Source: Colius striatus (Eukaryota; Chordata; Aves; Coliiformes; Coliidae). From it: DNA of 64,000 nt. Position 1 is the first letter of the stretch. Every line of letters begins with the position of its first letter. The stretch lies in NCBI RefSeq assembly GCF_028858725.1, contig NC_084760.1, forward strand, positions 8,010,867 to 8,074,866. The letters are read 5' to 3'. Below are positions 1 to 13,835 of this stretch, piece after piece. The notes beneath the pieces were generated by a model. The model was not told where the DNA came from and did not search any database. It saw nothing but the letters and a program-made list of their open reading frames with translations. The position numbers and the translations under genes were made by a program.

Positions 1-90
1 CATTTTATGAACTCCGTGCCACAGGACATTGCAGATGCTAAAAACTTGCATGGATTCAAGGAGAGGCAGGGCAAGTTCACACACCAGAAA
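1..90 (+). repeat. Old CR1-type LINE fragment at the left edge
   Basis: The phrase coding for NSVPQDIADAKNLHGFK resembles the region near the 3' end of old amniote CR1 elements, where a segment of the type 'PqdI-DAK-LHGFK' is followed by a short C-terminal tail. The fragment is diverged and probably continues to the left of the window. The assignment comes from remembered resemblance, not a search. Confidence 0.45.
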
Positions 91-2729
91 TACTTTCAGG
101 CTGTAAATTCAAAGAAATATATCCAGGTCAGGAAGTCTCCGAGTTGCAAACAACTGGGAGCTGGGAGAGTACCCAGGGGAGCATCATATATCATGTAACC
201 CTGTTTTTATGCTCTTTCCTAGACATCTCCTTTTGACGGCCATCAGGGACAGGAAAGAGAGCTGAAGAGTTATGTGTCACAAGTCCATTCAATGCTCTTA
301 CAGTCCGGCTTTTTATGTCCTATATTTACAATGTACAACCAGTCCCCATTAAATCCATGTAAGTTGCTCGATACTCAAGAGTGGAACAGTAGATAAAGCT
401 ATATACACCCCTCCTCTGATAACAGCATCAAGACTTTTGGGTAACTGGCTCACTGCAAACACCAGCAGGAGTTCAGCACGATCTTCCCACCACAGAGACC
501 AGATATCACCAAGCACCAGCTGCCGGTGATGCAGCAGGTCTCATTTCAAAACTCTGGTGAGGCACAATGCCTCGAGAGCTGCCATCTGCCTGAAGGTGAG
601 GAATCAGCCAAGAGACTTAAGTCAGTGCAGTACGAGGCACAACAGGAACCCTGCAGCACCGCTGCTCCAGGTGCAGGAGGGGGATTCCCCTTGGTATCAG
701 GTAGCAGCTCTCTCAGCTGAGCTCAGAAACATCCCTGTTTTCTACTCTGCAGGGCAGAGACCTTATAACACAACTGCCATGTGAGGACAACCAAAGAAAC
801 AACAACAACACATTGCCTACTGGAGTGTATTAACATGCCCCACAGCAGTATCATTATGACAGTTAAACATTTAGCCAAGATACTGAAACAAATGTCTATG
901 TTACCCACAACCTCCCTTACAGACTCTGTTACTTCCAGCTCATCCTACCAGCACAGAAACCAGAGTTGTTCAATAGCTCAAAAGTCAAACAGTGCTGTCA
1001 ACTGCCTACTTTCTAACTAAATTAAGCTTCTCTAATGCTTCTAATTTAATGTATTAATGCACACAGCAAAAGTAAAGCTTTTGGTTTGTTTTTTCTCTGG
1101 TTTACGTGGTCCTGTTCTTCAAAATCATTTTTGAGAGGCTGAGGTGGCTTTTAAATTATACTTTCAACTGATAAACAGGTTTGAATACTGACAATTTTCC
1201 AGCACCATGATTTTGAATTTCAAAGTGACTGGTTAAAGGTTAAGAACTCTAAAAACTGGACGGGTCAGTAAAACACCTCATCTATGTTTCACGCTTTGTC
1301 TCTGTTTATTTTGAGGGAGCACCTGTATCTTACATCACGCTATTAGGATTTGACCCTGTGCAGATCAATAAAGACTGCATGACTTTACTTCACACTCCAG
1401 TCCTTACCTACTTGCTAGACAGCTTGTAATTTCAACAAGGAAAGAGAGTACCTGCAGGTGTTGAATTAATGCACTATGAAAGCAGAGCTCTGCCATGTTG
1501 CAATAGAGCTAACATCAGGCTTCTCTGGTATTGTTGACAGTATTCAGCTCCCAGTGTATTTCTGACTTTGTATACATAGACCACCTAGTAATTTTGTTAC
1601 ATCTTGAAATTAGGTTGGTGGAAAAAGTCCATTTAGACTCTTAGAGCCATAAGTCATCTTTACCACTCTCAGACTGCTGTGTTGTGAGTGGAGCCTGCTT
1701 CTTCAGTCCCACAACACAGGAAGTTTCTTTTGCATCACAAAAACTATCAGCAAGGAACTCAATAACATTGAGCTGGAGGAAAAATAACCTAAATTGTGAT
1801 GTCAACTAAAAGTAGCACCAAGAAAAATCAACTTTTTTAAAAGAAAGAGCATTGAGAAATAAAAGTGTTTTCAATATGAAACTTTAAGTTCCAAAATTAG
1901 GGCAGAAACAGTGTACTCGGTAATTTTAATGCCACCAATCCCATTGAATTTGAATGAAAAAACTGACATAGGCAGTGAAGAAAAGCCATCGTCTAGGCAG
2001 CTGTTTTTTAAGCAGACACCTGCTCAGCTGTGCCTCTGTGGGTCACATCTAGTTGCCACTCCATATGTGTGACATTTCTGAGGCCAGCTTATGGCTTTAT
2101 CTCCCAGTATCTCAGTAAAGCTGTGAAAACTTAGATTTCTGACTAAGGCCACGTTGACACCTGCCTCTGCTCCTAACCTGTACCACTGAGTCACCCCACA
2201 GGGAGCAATAGACAAGCCTTCAGTATTGAGGTGGAGGTGAAGACGTCTGCTCAGTATTTTGAGTGCAGCTGCTCTGTTCCCTGGAGCAAGTTTGCAAGTC
2301 CTGAATAGAGCTAGTCATCAAGGTGAACTGATGTAGGCAGCTGCCTCAGGCAGAAGGCTGCCAGGGTAGAAACCAGCCATTTCTGTCACTATAGCTGGAA
2401 ATGTGCAGGGCAGCAGCTACTTCTGAGTGGGAGAATGAGGAGCCTCATTCAAGAAGCAAATATCATTCCTTCCTTTCCTCTCAGTGTAGGTAAGTCAGAC
2501 TCTCAAAGGCTCTCCCTCTATTTTCTCTGCCTTGGTTTTACCCCTCTCCTTGCTAAGAAATCTTAGATGCAAAGAGGTAACTGCTACAGACTTTTGGTGT
2601 CTCAGTGAGAGATATAGCTTAAGATACTTTTGCAAAGCTAGGTCAGGCCAAATGTTCTAATTAACAATTCTAGCTCTTGTCACTCCTCTAACATGCACAG
2701 AAGTCTGGTTCACAGACTTCTACAGTCGT
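91..2729. other. Intergenic, no gene recognised
   Basis: This is AT-rich sequence with several short open frames on both strands. None has a recognisable domain, a convincing splice context or a promoter. I see no tRNA, rRNA or clear repeat family here. Confidence 0.6.
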
Positions 2730-3010
2730 AACAATGTTGGTTGGAAATGGCCTCCAGAGGTCACTCTGTCCAACACCCCACTTGAATCAGGGCCACCACA
2801 AGCACTACATCAGCTCTACCCAGCTATAGGCAAACATCCAACAGCACAGATTACACATTCTTTCTAAGTAGCCTACCCCAGTGTTACACTTAGAGCAAAA
2901 GCTTTTTTCCTAATGACAAACCTGAATGCAGACTTTGGCAGTTGTTGCTCCTTCTTGTTGTATGAACTGACACGCCTGTAAAGCACTGCAGTTCTGTCAT
3001 CTTTCTGACT
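2730..3010 (-). repeat. Old, diverged CR1 3' region
   Basis: Read on the minus strand this follows the order of the CR1 3' region. It has a TTGGTTGGAAATGGCCTCCA-like match to the 'ggttggaagggacc' tail, then the 'gtccaac-cccc' part. Further in is a pattern like 'aaaagctttttcctaatg', which corresponds to the conserved 'aaaaagtttttcctaatg' block. It is much more diverged than the other CR1 copies in the window. Confidence 0.55.
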
Positions 3011-4312
3011 GTCCTGCATGCATCTGTCTCCCTTTCAATGAGAGTGCACTGTCAACTGCTGCTCAGCTTGGCACCTGATCCTTTTCAGCAGACTTGACAC
3101 TCAAGCAGTCAGTTCCCAGTATTATTGCTGTGTGAGTTTATTTTAGGCAGAGAACCAGAGCACAGATAATAAAAACCCAAAGCACTGCACATCCACAGGA
3201 GTTCAAAAATAATGTGTTCAGTTCTCATTATCCCCTCAGTTCCCCCTTCTGTACTCACAATGCCCACACTAGGCTCTGCCTTATGTTATTACTAAATTCA
3301 GCTGTTGGAGCAGCCAGTTCAAAATACAAGAGCAACTGCCGGTGCTTTTAAAAACAGGCTTAAAATCATGCCTTTCCCAAATGTAACAGGGACAACTGCT
3401 ATTGGCTTGGTCAATATTTCATATAGGCAGAGTACATTAAGGTGAGAACATACATATGAGGTAGGGAAGGAAGTCTCCAGTGCATTTCATCGATGTGCAT
3501 ACACAAGCAAGCAATGTGAATCAACAGATTGGTACAAGCTGAGACCACATCTTTCAGTGGACTTTCATGTACTCTAATACCCCTCTGCAATGCTAACTGA
3601 AGTATTGTAAATGGGAAAGATTAAGATTTGTGCTTCAGAGATACCCTCCACATTTGATCTAAGAATACAGAGGTACCTGTAGAGTTTGTGCACTTTCTGA
3701 CCTTACTTCTTGTCTCTCAACAGCGTGTAACATGTTGTGATTAAGAGTGAATTTCAGGTGTTCAGTACCATTTTTCTTTATCTCATACCTTCAGTTCAGC
3801 AATCATTATTGTTTTTCTCTTTGTGTCACGTCTCTTGCTGCTCCTTTTTTTATGGCATATACTAATGCAAACCTACATCTTTCCTGAAGCATTTGAAGGT
3901 GGCTCAGTTTATTTACATCCAGAAGCACATTAACACTCTCCACTATGGCACATTAATACTTTCCATTATACAAAATTAGCTCTTTGTGATTCCTTGGACA
4001 TTAATTTAGTAGAATATGATAGTCAGAACTCTCTGACATTGTTAAAGTTAATGATCTGATTCTTTACAAGACAAGATACATTTCAAATCAAATTGATCGC
4101 ATTAATAGCTTTATTGAACAACATTAACAGAAGTGTGTTGTACCTCAGTGTCCTCAAGCAAAGCCTTTATTGGCACATTAATGGTGACAGAATGTCCAAA
4201 TCCAAAGTAAGTGGCACTATTTCTATAACACACAGTTACAGATAGTCTAAAATTGGAGAATAAAAACCGATAACCCTACGGCTCTGCTTGAAAGTCCTAT
4301 CTTCTGTCAAAG
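3011..4312. other. Intergenic, no gene recognised
   Basis: AT-rich sequence without recognisable exons. A short phrase containing CACATTAA recurs near 3928, 3951 and 4173, but too loosely to call a repeat. Confidence 0.55.
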
Positions 4313-4350
4313 TGATAACTGCAAAATGATAACTGCTAAGTGATAACTGC
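4313..4350 (+). repeat. Three-unit TGATAACTGC tandem array
   Basis: The decamer TGATAACTGC occurs exactly at 4313, 4327 and 4341, giving a 14-base period with 4-base spacers (AAAA, TAAG). Each unit contains a WGATAR-type GATA-factor core (TGATAA) overlapping a MYB-type core (TAACTG). A fourth, looser GATAAC lies about 40 bases upstream. This is a real local repeat; its regulatory meaning is unknown. Confidence 0.85.
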
Positions 4351-5381
4351 TGCACACAGACCACCCCACTTTATTGACAGGTTCTCATTCTCTGTGTTTC
4401 CAGCTGCCTGTGCCAGAGCAGAGGAACAACTAGTAGAAAAGGGATGAATGAATTTGTTCCTCGGGTATTGAAGTATCTGGGAGTCCATTTCATGGTAGGA
4501 AGAGGGGAAGGTAGCCAATAACTTGAAAAATAAGACTTTTTCTAAGCAGTAAGATATTACAGAATCTCAGGTGATGCTAAAGAGAAGCTGGTGAGGAAGG
4601 CAGGTGAGAGGACAGCTGGAAAGAGCAAGTATACTATACCTAAGTGAGTCAAACTAGGCCAATTTCACAGACATGATTTAAAACTACTGGAACCATTCAC
4701 ACTGTACTCACTATCTCAGACTACTAGAGCTAAAAAGATTTATTCAAACCAAAGGTTTTCTCAGCCCAAGGAATGCAGCACAGTTCCTCACACACATGGT
4801 TAAAAGAGTAGTTTTTCGTACAGATCACAGGTCAAATTCAAGAAACTCTTCTTGCAATGGCCATGTAATTTAGGTCAGGCTGAATACCAAGTATCATTCA
4901 AATACTGCATAATTTTCAATTTTAAAAATTTGCTCCATGTCTGATTTCCAAATGATCTTCCCAACAGAAATACATTGACACCTTCTCTACAGTGACATAT
5001 CTAAATAAACAACTATGACCAAACAACTAATGTCACACACCTTGGAGCAGGTGTGATATGATTACGTGACCTGTTAAATTTAAGGTGTTTTGATGAAGGT
5101 GGAGTATCTTCCACTAGATTACTTTGTGCATCCAAACAATTGAAAGCTGAAATGAAAACAGTCTAACAAATTCCTCCACCTCCATCCTTCCTTCCCACTG
5201 GGTGCATTTGCCTGACATGGCATATCCAGAGAAGAAAACTTTCACCGTAAGTAACAGGGGTCATATCACATAATATAATTAATTTTGCCTGCAAAGTGCT
5301 GTGTTCAGACCTCCACTGAGACGGGTTTAACTTGGGTGCTCTGTTTCTCTCTACTGATTGCATTAAGCAACCTGAATTCTG

Positions 5382-6235
5382 CTGGCAGAAAAGGATCTGG
5401 GGGTGTTGACAGCCAGCTGAACATGAGTCTGTAATGTCATTCAGGGTGAGGGAGCCCTGGCACAGGCTGCCCAGGGAGGGTGTGGAGGTTCCATCTCTGG
5501 AGGTCTTCAAAATCTGCCTTGACATGTTCCTGTGTGATCTGATCTAGGTGGACCTGCTTTATCAGGGGGTTTGGACTAGATGGTCTCTAAAGGTCCCTTC
5601 CAACTCCTACCATTCTGTGATTCTGTGTGCCCAGGTGGCCAAGAAGGTAAATGGCATCCCGGCTTGTATCAGAAACAGTGTGACCAGTAGGACCATGGAG
5701 ATGATTATACTCCTGTACTCAGCACTGGAGAGACCACAGCTTCAATACTGTGTCCAGTTCTAGGCCCCTCACTACAAGAAGGACACAGAGGTCATGGAGC
5801 ACGTCCAGAGATGGACAATGAAGCTGGTGAGGAGCAGCTGAGGGAGCTGAGGATATTTGTATTCGAGATGAGGAGACTGAGAGGAGATATGATCACTCTC
5901 TATAACGACCTGAACTGCGGTTGTACTAACGTGGGGATTGATCTCTTCACTCCAGTGATGAATAATAGGACATGAGGAAATGGGTTTAAGTTGCACCAGA
6001 AGAGGTTTCAATTGGACATTGGGAAGAAGCTTTTACCAAGAGGGTTATGAAGCATTGGAAGAGGCTGCCCAGGGAGGTGGTGGAGTCACCATCCCTGGAG
6101 ATATTCAAAAGACACACAGATGAGGTGCTAAGGGGTATGGTTTAGTTTAGTGATGGGCTTGACAATGTGAGCTTAGTGGTTGGACTTGATGATCTTAAAA
6201 GTCTTTTCCAACTGTGATGATTCTATTAATCATAC
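5382..6235 (+). repeat. CR1 LINE, 5'-truncated and interrupted
   Basis: This is the 3' part of a CR1 element on the plus strand. It begins with the segment translating as 'KDLGVLTAS-LNMS', resumes after an insertion as '[21 protein letters not shown]', and continues through '[16 protein letters not shown]', all typical of the C-terminal part of CR1 ORF2. It ends in a decayed tail (GATTCTATTAATC) near 6220. Stops and frameshifts break the reading frame. The piece from about 5438 to 5627 is a separate, younger CR1 inserted within it. Confidence 0.9.
5438..5627 (+). repeat. Younger CR1 3' end nested in an older CR1
   Basis: This matches the CR1 3' ends at 27.0 kb and 36.2 kb closely (GTGAGGGAGCCCTGGCACAG onward) and finishes with the CATTCTGTGATTCTGTG tail. 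On both sides the older CR1 continues in register: 'LNMS' ends just before it and 'AQVAKK' begins just after it. The order of insertion is therefore clear. The exact junctions are uncertain by a few bases. Confidence 0.85.
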
Positions 6236-9200
6236 ATGGCTCCCTCAGTGTTAGACACCATAGGAGCCACAAGACTTGCACTAGGCAAAGACACCACACA
6301 GTCTGGTTACCATGCCAAAGGGGTATTTTGGATAAGCTTTGGTCTTTGTGGTAGTGGTCAAAAATTGTGGAAGAATAAACCCTATCACATCCTCTAAGCA
6401 GTCTTAACATCATCTAAGCAGTCTAAACATAGAGTTTTGGCACTCTGCTAGATCAGCAAACACAATAAAGACCATCCCAGCTAATGAGATAAGAAGACTA
6501 CGTGGAAAACCCTTCTGCTACTTCTTCTATGTTTTTCTGCTTTCTCCCCAAGTACAAGTGAGTTTCTGTGTCTACAATTTCCAAGAGAGAGCCTTTGAAA
6601 CCATGTGTGACTCAACAAAGTTTGACAACAATCAGGCAAGGTCTGCAGCTGAAAAACCAGGCAGTGACAATCAAGAGAGAAGTGCAGACAATTGTTCCAC
6701 AGCCACTGTTCCCGAATTGTAAACCTGCGCTCATGAACTAAAAAATCTATCTCAGATAATTGACATTTATTTGATTGAAACAGCAGGACGCCCTCCATCA
6801 GAATGGGAGGAGACCATATGGAATAACAGTATGAGTGGAGATAATGTTTGTCTGCTGAGTGTGTCAATGTGTTTAGAGATTATTCATCGGGCTCTAGGGA
6901 TTCCAGTATGGTAATGTTTCAGCTAAATTAGAATCAGATTAATTGCTCTAATCTAATGGAAAGACAATGTTTATCAAATTATTGCTCCTTCACCACACGA
7001 TATTGCAGTGTCATTATTCTTTGAGTTTAAAAAAAAAATAAAATCAAAAGAGTCTCTTGTATCACATCTGCTCAAGAACTCTGTAACAGCATTGATTCCT
7101 GCACAGGAGAGTTCATGCAGTTTACAACTCTGTGAAAGAACTAATGAATTAGAGTGAAAGCTTTACAGAAGATAAATGTTCCGTATTGTGGGTAGGCCTT
7201 AAATTATATTCTTTAGAAAGACTTTGCTTTGTTTGGGGATTTTTTTGGAGGAAGCACTTTATTTTTGCTCAAATTTTGATCCTTTTCTTACTTGTTTTAA
7301 ATTTTATTTCAGTGGAAAGAGGGTTTTTTGCATAGTAAGTAGCACTAAAACTGGACAATATCATTGTGAATTCATGTTTTCCTCATTTTCTTTCATCTTC
7401 TTTAATTTTCTTTTCAACTGAAAATTGCAATGAAACTACCAAAAACCAAATGAGCAGATAAGACACCTAAAACCCTTCAGATGTATTTTATGTTATTTAA
7501 CATTTAAAGTCATCTTAGGCCACCTAATATGCTGAGGAAACAAGGAGCTCTTTTGATCCTTTAAAATCTGTATTGAGTACCTATGAGCGTCAGATGTTCC
7601 TTAATCACTCAGTGGCTTGAATGCTTCAAGAATGGGCTCCAAAAATGTCTTTTAAGAGCTGATTCAGGGTTTTTTTCCCTTGATATTTTATAATATTTTC
7701 AGTGTAAGCTATAGATGTTAACACAAGGCATTAAAATATTAGCACTTTTAAAACAATATATAGCAAGCTCAGTCCTCAAAAGAGGTAGAAGCATAACTTC
7801 TTCTTAAAAACACAAATAAACCAAAGAAGAATATCCCTCAGAACTGATTTTCCACTGTGTTACACTGACATGATGCTAGTGAAAAGCCCTGGAGTTCACA
7901 GGACTTTGTGTATCAAACTGGAATGGTAGAATACGACAGTCAGGCACTTTGTCTCTGCTTAATTTACAATGGTGACATTGTGTTTGTGAGGCATTCAGGC
8001 TGCATGCTTAAGAGAGCACAGAACAAATATTTTCTAGGCTTCTATAGTAACTAGCAGTTGCTTCTGCCTTAAAAGGGTCATATATCCTCTCAAGACATAT
8101 TTCACTGAAATTCTATTTAAGTGAATACCTTTGTTAGTGGAGTGTCCATAATACATATTAAAACACATAGTTTACAAAAGTGGGCCAAACACAAAGGCGA
8201 GGGTGATTCAGTGCTGAGCAGAAAGCAGTGCTTACACATTCTGTCTCCAGCAGATCTCTCTCCCAGGTACAATCCAGCACAAAGATGCCAAGTTTTTAAG
8301 GCACAGACCCGTAGTGGCAGGATATTTGTTGTGCTTGTATTTTAAGATCCACTGTTTCTATAACACATTCTCCCATACATTTTCCTCAGATACATACAAC
8401 TGGGTTTTCTGGCACTTCTGGAGAGACAAACCCTCCCTCGAGCTATTTTATTTGTGAGACATTAAAAGTTCGTGGCAAGTATCTCACCTAAGGCTTTGAG
8501 TTTTAAGCCTTACTTTACAAACACAGATCAAAGTTAAAGTGGCATACGTGACTCAAATTGGGCTACATAAAACAGATGCACTCTGAAGGCATTATAACAA
8601 AGCCTTAGCCACTGGCTCTTTGCTGAGTTTCATCACAAAGCTCTTGTTGAAACCTTTTTGGCTACTCACGTTTTCATATCTGAAACTAACAGGAACATCT
8701 GTCCTCCTTCCTGGAGTTTTCCCACTGCTTTTGAAGGCTCCAGAAAGAGCTGTGGTCTATGGTAGAGAGATATTTCACTCTGTTATCACTCAGCACTTGG
8801 ATTTAACTTCATACCTTTTGTTCTGAGAGCTTCAGCAGTAGCTTCCCCATTGTTTTCCGTGCCGTAGGAGCTGGGCCACTCCCCACTGGGGTCCCAAGGT
8901 CTATACAACACAAAGATTCATATCGACATCATTCCAGGGACAGAAAGACACGTCTTACAGATATACATAACTTAAGCATGATGTGACTTTCTGAGGAATA
9001 CTGTGACTCGCTGAACCACCCACATCATGAAAACTCTATTCAGGAAAAATATACTAGTTTAGTGTGGATCTGTAAGTTTTGAATCACAGATGGTTAATCT
9101 AAATGCTTCATTTAAATAAATGATTTATTCATGTTCTTTAAACTATCAACTACCATTATTTGGAAATGATTTTAAGTAGTTATAGTCCCACACAGGAGAA

Positions 9201-12200
9201 ACAGTAACATGCTGTCGGGAAACCTTTGTTGGTAAAGTATACAGCTTTATCTGTTTTGAAGTAAAAAAATGTAGCATGCATAGGACACTCCATGTGGCAA
9301 TGAATTAGAAGATTTGCAAACTAGCAGCAGGGGATAGTGTTTCTGAAGGAAAGTCCTTTACTAGAATCTGCAGGGTACTTCAAAATTGCTATTATTACTA
9401 TCTATTAAAAATCACAGTGTTAAAAATGCATAGAATGCTCTACAAAAAGATTAATGTTATAGTTTATTCCTCGCTCCAAAGAATTTAAAACACAGTTCTG
9501 CCTCCAGAGACGTTGTTGCCATGCTCATGTAAGCCTGAAGGACCCAACAAAGTCGACAGAAGTTGCAGTATATGATAAAGAGCACAGCTGGGCATTGATT
9601 TTGTATAGGCAATGCAAGCAAAGAAATGCAAGAAAAGCAAGATATTCAGGTCTGAGGATTTTGACCCTGACTCCTCTTGCAATCTGCTTTAAGTTCACTG
9701 CATGAAATCATGTTCTCATTGTGAGTGAATGGGTGTTTTATCATTTATTTCAATGCAAATTCAACTGACTTTAAGGGAATTTCCCCAGTTGAGTTGTACA
9801 CGATACTTCCAATCATACTAATTTGGGTCTGTACACAGGTAGCACTGCAAAATACATCATCCTAACCGTCCTTCAGGTTATTTAACAAGGCAGTATAGCT
9901 CTAAATGTTGCTTTCATTACTTTTGTAAATGTGTGGCATACACAGGCATATATGCATGTGTGTGTATACAAATATCTTTGAAGGAAACTACGTGAGTAAA
10001 TTTTGGAGAATAAATCTATGGTTTTGATTTTGACAGTTACAGTTTTCTGGCACCAAATCGTTGTCCAAACTGGTATGCCCTAATAAATGAAACAAAAGGA
10101 CTTACACCTCTTTGGTTTATATACCCAAGTAATGGGATTAGAGGAAAATTTCCAGATAATTAATTTTGATTACAGTTTTGTTCCAAGTTGTCATTCACAC
10201 ATGCATATAAAATTCATAAAGACACATGGTCTTCTCTGCAGACAGTCAGAGGCAGCTTTTGACCCAGGAATGGCTGCAGTGAGAGGAGATTAAGGACTGT
10301 CACCCTATTTATTTTTCTACAGTATTTCTTCATTATTTTGGAGCTGTACCAGCAGAGCAGAAGTCTGTGCTGGCATGATTTGGTAAATACTTCCCAATTT
10401 CAGTACTCAACCATGACACCTGCAGGACCATCACAAAGTGTTGCATCAGTATGTACACATTTTAGTTACATTTTAACTACCTTTTCTGATCTCTAATGTA
10501 GATATGTAATGTACTAAGGGCACAGGTTATATACATGCTATACAGAGAGCAGAGAAGCCTTGCAGCACAACGGCAACTTTCTGCTGTTCAATAACTCAAT
10601 TTTTATCTAATTATGAAATAATTTCTGAGCCAACAACATTGTTGTAACTGATTTTCTGCTTGAGCTGTACAAACACTAAAAACCACCTGAAACTGGCGAG
10701 CTCGTGTATGTAATTGAAAAAACAACAGTTTGTGGTAAACAAAATGTGCCAAGGTATTTCACCTGGAGCAAATTATTACAGCTGTTAATAAAACTTATTT
10801 AAACAGCTTTCATAATACATGAGAAACTGCTTAGATAGCTCTGGATGTGGCTCTAGCTTTGTCTCGTGGGAGTAGCCTAGTGATTGTAGCAGAAATAAAG
10901 TGACCACAGAATTCAGTGTTGCAGGAATGGTGACTCCTGTAAAGGGATAAACATATTGCTATTTCTCACAGTTGCAGGCTTTGGAAGACATACATGTGCT
11001 TTGCACCCATGTCTCAAAAGAAAAAAGGAACAAGAGAGCCTACAACACTTCTTCAATTGATTTGCCCTTTGTCACTGTCACAGATATGTTTTCCCTATTT
11101 TGACAGGTAGTTGTAATTCTATTAGCAGCCCATTGACTTCCCCATGAAATCGATCTGTGTTGGGCTAGCTGGGTCTTCTTAAACTAGCTGATTTATTGCT
11201 TCTGCCTGCTGAAACAAAAAAGAAGGAAAAAAAAAGAAGAAAAAGAAATTCTTCTGCCTCCACAATGAACAAAGTACCTGAATAATATCTGAAAATGAAT
11301 AATTTTTAGCCTGGCTGCTGGTCCTCTCAGTGGCAGATGAGCTGTGACCTCTCACCGACAGTTTTGCTGAGACGCCTGCTGATGTTGGTATGTATAAATG
11401 ATTGTCAACTTCCCTTATTAATATATCTAGCCATCTCATGTATAAACTAGAAGATCACATTCACCCTAAATGTCCTTAGCATCAATCTATCGTATTTATC
11501 TAATTTTGTGATTTCACACCAGGGTCTCCAACCACCTAAAAGTGGAGAACCACTTTCACATTCAATGCCTGTTTGCTCATGGAGACAGAAAATGGGGACA
11601 CACAGGTGAATTTACTGTTGTTGGCATTCTAGTTTAGGTCAGAGAAACAAGTTATCATCATACTTTTCTTATGCAGTGGCACCTGAAGAACAATTCGCCA
11701 GGGTCTAAAATGATGTCCTGATATCTGGATTGGTTGCATCCATTCTTTCTTCTTTCCTCTGGGTCAGAAAAATGAATTACTTTTCTTCTGGTCAAACAGC
11801 AAGTTTGTGTTGTTGCAGGTTTTTGACCTAAGCAATATTCTCTGTGCATGTGTGTGGTATCTGGAGCTTTTCTATTACCTATAAATATGAGTTATTGACT
11901 GTGGCTACAAAGAGGTAAAGACTATTTTTATATATCTGGTTACCTTAACCAAAAGTCAGTTCCTAGCTTCTTTTTCTAATAGGCTGTGGAATCAAAGTAG
12001 AGATTTAAAGAGTAAGAACTACTGTTTATCAAATTCAGCACCTCTTCTTTTTGCACGATGGTAGGGGTCATTCATGTTTGTTGTTAAGCATATGCACTTG
12101 GCTAAGCCATCCCATTCTATTCTTATCGTGTACCGGAAAGGATTACAAAAGTACATACAGAGATGTTGTATTGTAGGTGACAATCTGGAAGGAAAGTTGA

Positions 12201-13835
12201 CCTACTCAAAATATTGCAGTATTGAGTTATTTTCTTTCCAGTCTCCTTTTCTTCTGACTCAATTTGAGAACTATTACAGATCTTAATGATTAATCACTTT
12301 AATGCTGACTGAAAAGGTGCAAAAATGGAAAGAAAAACATCAGTATGTGACCTTAAAAAAGGAGGAATATCCATAGAAGAAAGTACACAAATATGCACTA
12401 CAGAAAAAGGAAGAAAATTCAATAACATCCACTTAAAAATAGAGTCAAATAGAATGGTTGGAGGCGGATATTAAGGTTGATAGACTACACTTAGTGAAGA
12501 CAAAAAGTGCCAAATCAAAGAGACTCGGAGACTCAAAATGAGACTAGTAGAGAAAAGAGGAATTCTCTTGCAACACCTACAACAGAAAAAGCATCATGAA
12601 GATCTAGGCTCTATTTAGTCCTTTCAAATATTAAAGCCTAAAGAAATGTATGTCAGATCACAGCTCACAACAACACTTTCTAAGTGCAGACTAGTGCAAG
12701 ATTTTGAACAAACTGGCAGAAATTTCTCAGGTTGCATTTCGAAGAAACACCTCAGACCAGAGTGCTACAGGTACATATAATTAAAAGAAACGTTATCAAT
12801 GAAAAAAACACAGCCTGAAAAAAAAAGGCAGTAGTCAAGAAGAAAGGGTACATTCAGCACAGCTTTCAGACAAAACCACACTGCCAGCGTGCATTACATA
12901 AACAGAGCTTCCCGCTGGCAAGGCACCTGCAAAGACTTTGAACTGGACAGTGAAACAATCTTCTGCTCAGAGACAGCAGTGGGATCTAGACTAGATGACT
13001 ATTCTGGACTGTCTGCTTTCACCACACACCTTTTTTTCTGTAGATGTGATGCAGGCTAAGGAAGATAATTTCCACCAGGACTCAGGATGGGGTAGGGGGG
13101 TGTGGGGAGGAAGTCTTCAAACTCCTACTTATTTTTAAACAAAACATTAATCTTGATTTTTTTTTTTTGTTGTCAGATAAAACCACAGTTTTTGTTACAC
13201 AACCAGATGACTGTCAGAAAACAGTGGGATGTTCTGCATGAAGCTGAATTGTGTTACTTATTTCTACAGGAGGAGTTGTCCTTTTGAGAATCTATGAAAT
13301 CCAACATTACTTGCAGAAGAAGCCTTTTGTCATTCTGATAATTGGTGACCATATATGGGACTCTCCAGAGAGAACAAGGACTTATCAGCCCTGATCAACT
13401 ATAGTATTTGATACTGACTTCAGCTAGATGTAAATGTAGAAAAGTGCATAATAGACATTGGCCTCTGACAGCACAGAGATCTTGAGTTCAATTCAGTTAT
13501 TACAAAAAATAGGTTCCAGGGGTGATTGTGTTGGTGGTAGAAGGTCACAAAAAAAATTCTTCTCCCTCTCTTCTTTTTTTTTTTCCAAAGGACAGGAACA
13601 TAAAGCAAACTCTCTTTTTTTTCCCTGTCCTGTAGATATGTATGTAAGGAAGTAAGACAGAAGAAATATAATGAAGAAAACATGAACATCAAGGTAGTAG
13701 CAAGTCTTGTCAGTCCTGGGGATGGAAGGAAACCATAACACAATCAACTTTACAGAATTAAAAAAGGCAGCACATTCAAAATCAGTCAAATGTGACAATA
13801 TCATTAATTCCATCAATAGGTGAGACACATCTCAT
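6236..13835. other. Intergenic, no gene recognised
   Basis: A 7.6 kb AT-rich stretch. Short open frames exist on both strands (the largest is 128 codons on the minus strand, 6481-6867), but none shows a known domain or exon-like splice context. There are small homopolymer runs (for example near 7028 and 13158) and a G-rich patch at 13088-13107. No clear transposon was recognised here. Confidence 0.55.

Noticed and set aside
6481..6867. 128-codon minus-strand frame with several cysteines
   Set aside because: Cysteine spacing does not form a recognisable zinc-finger or other domain, and no promoter or splice context is visible.
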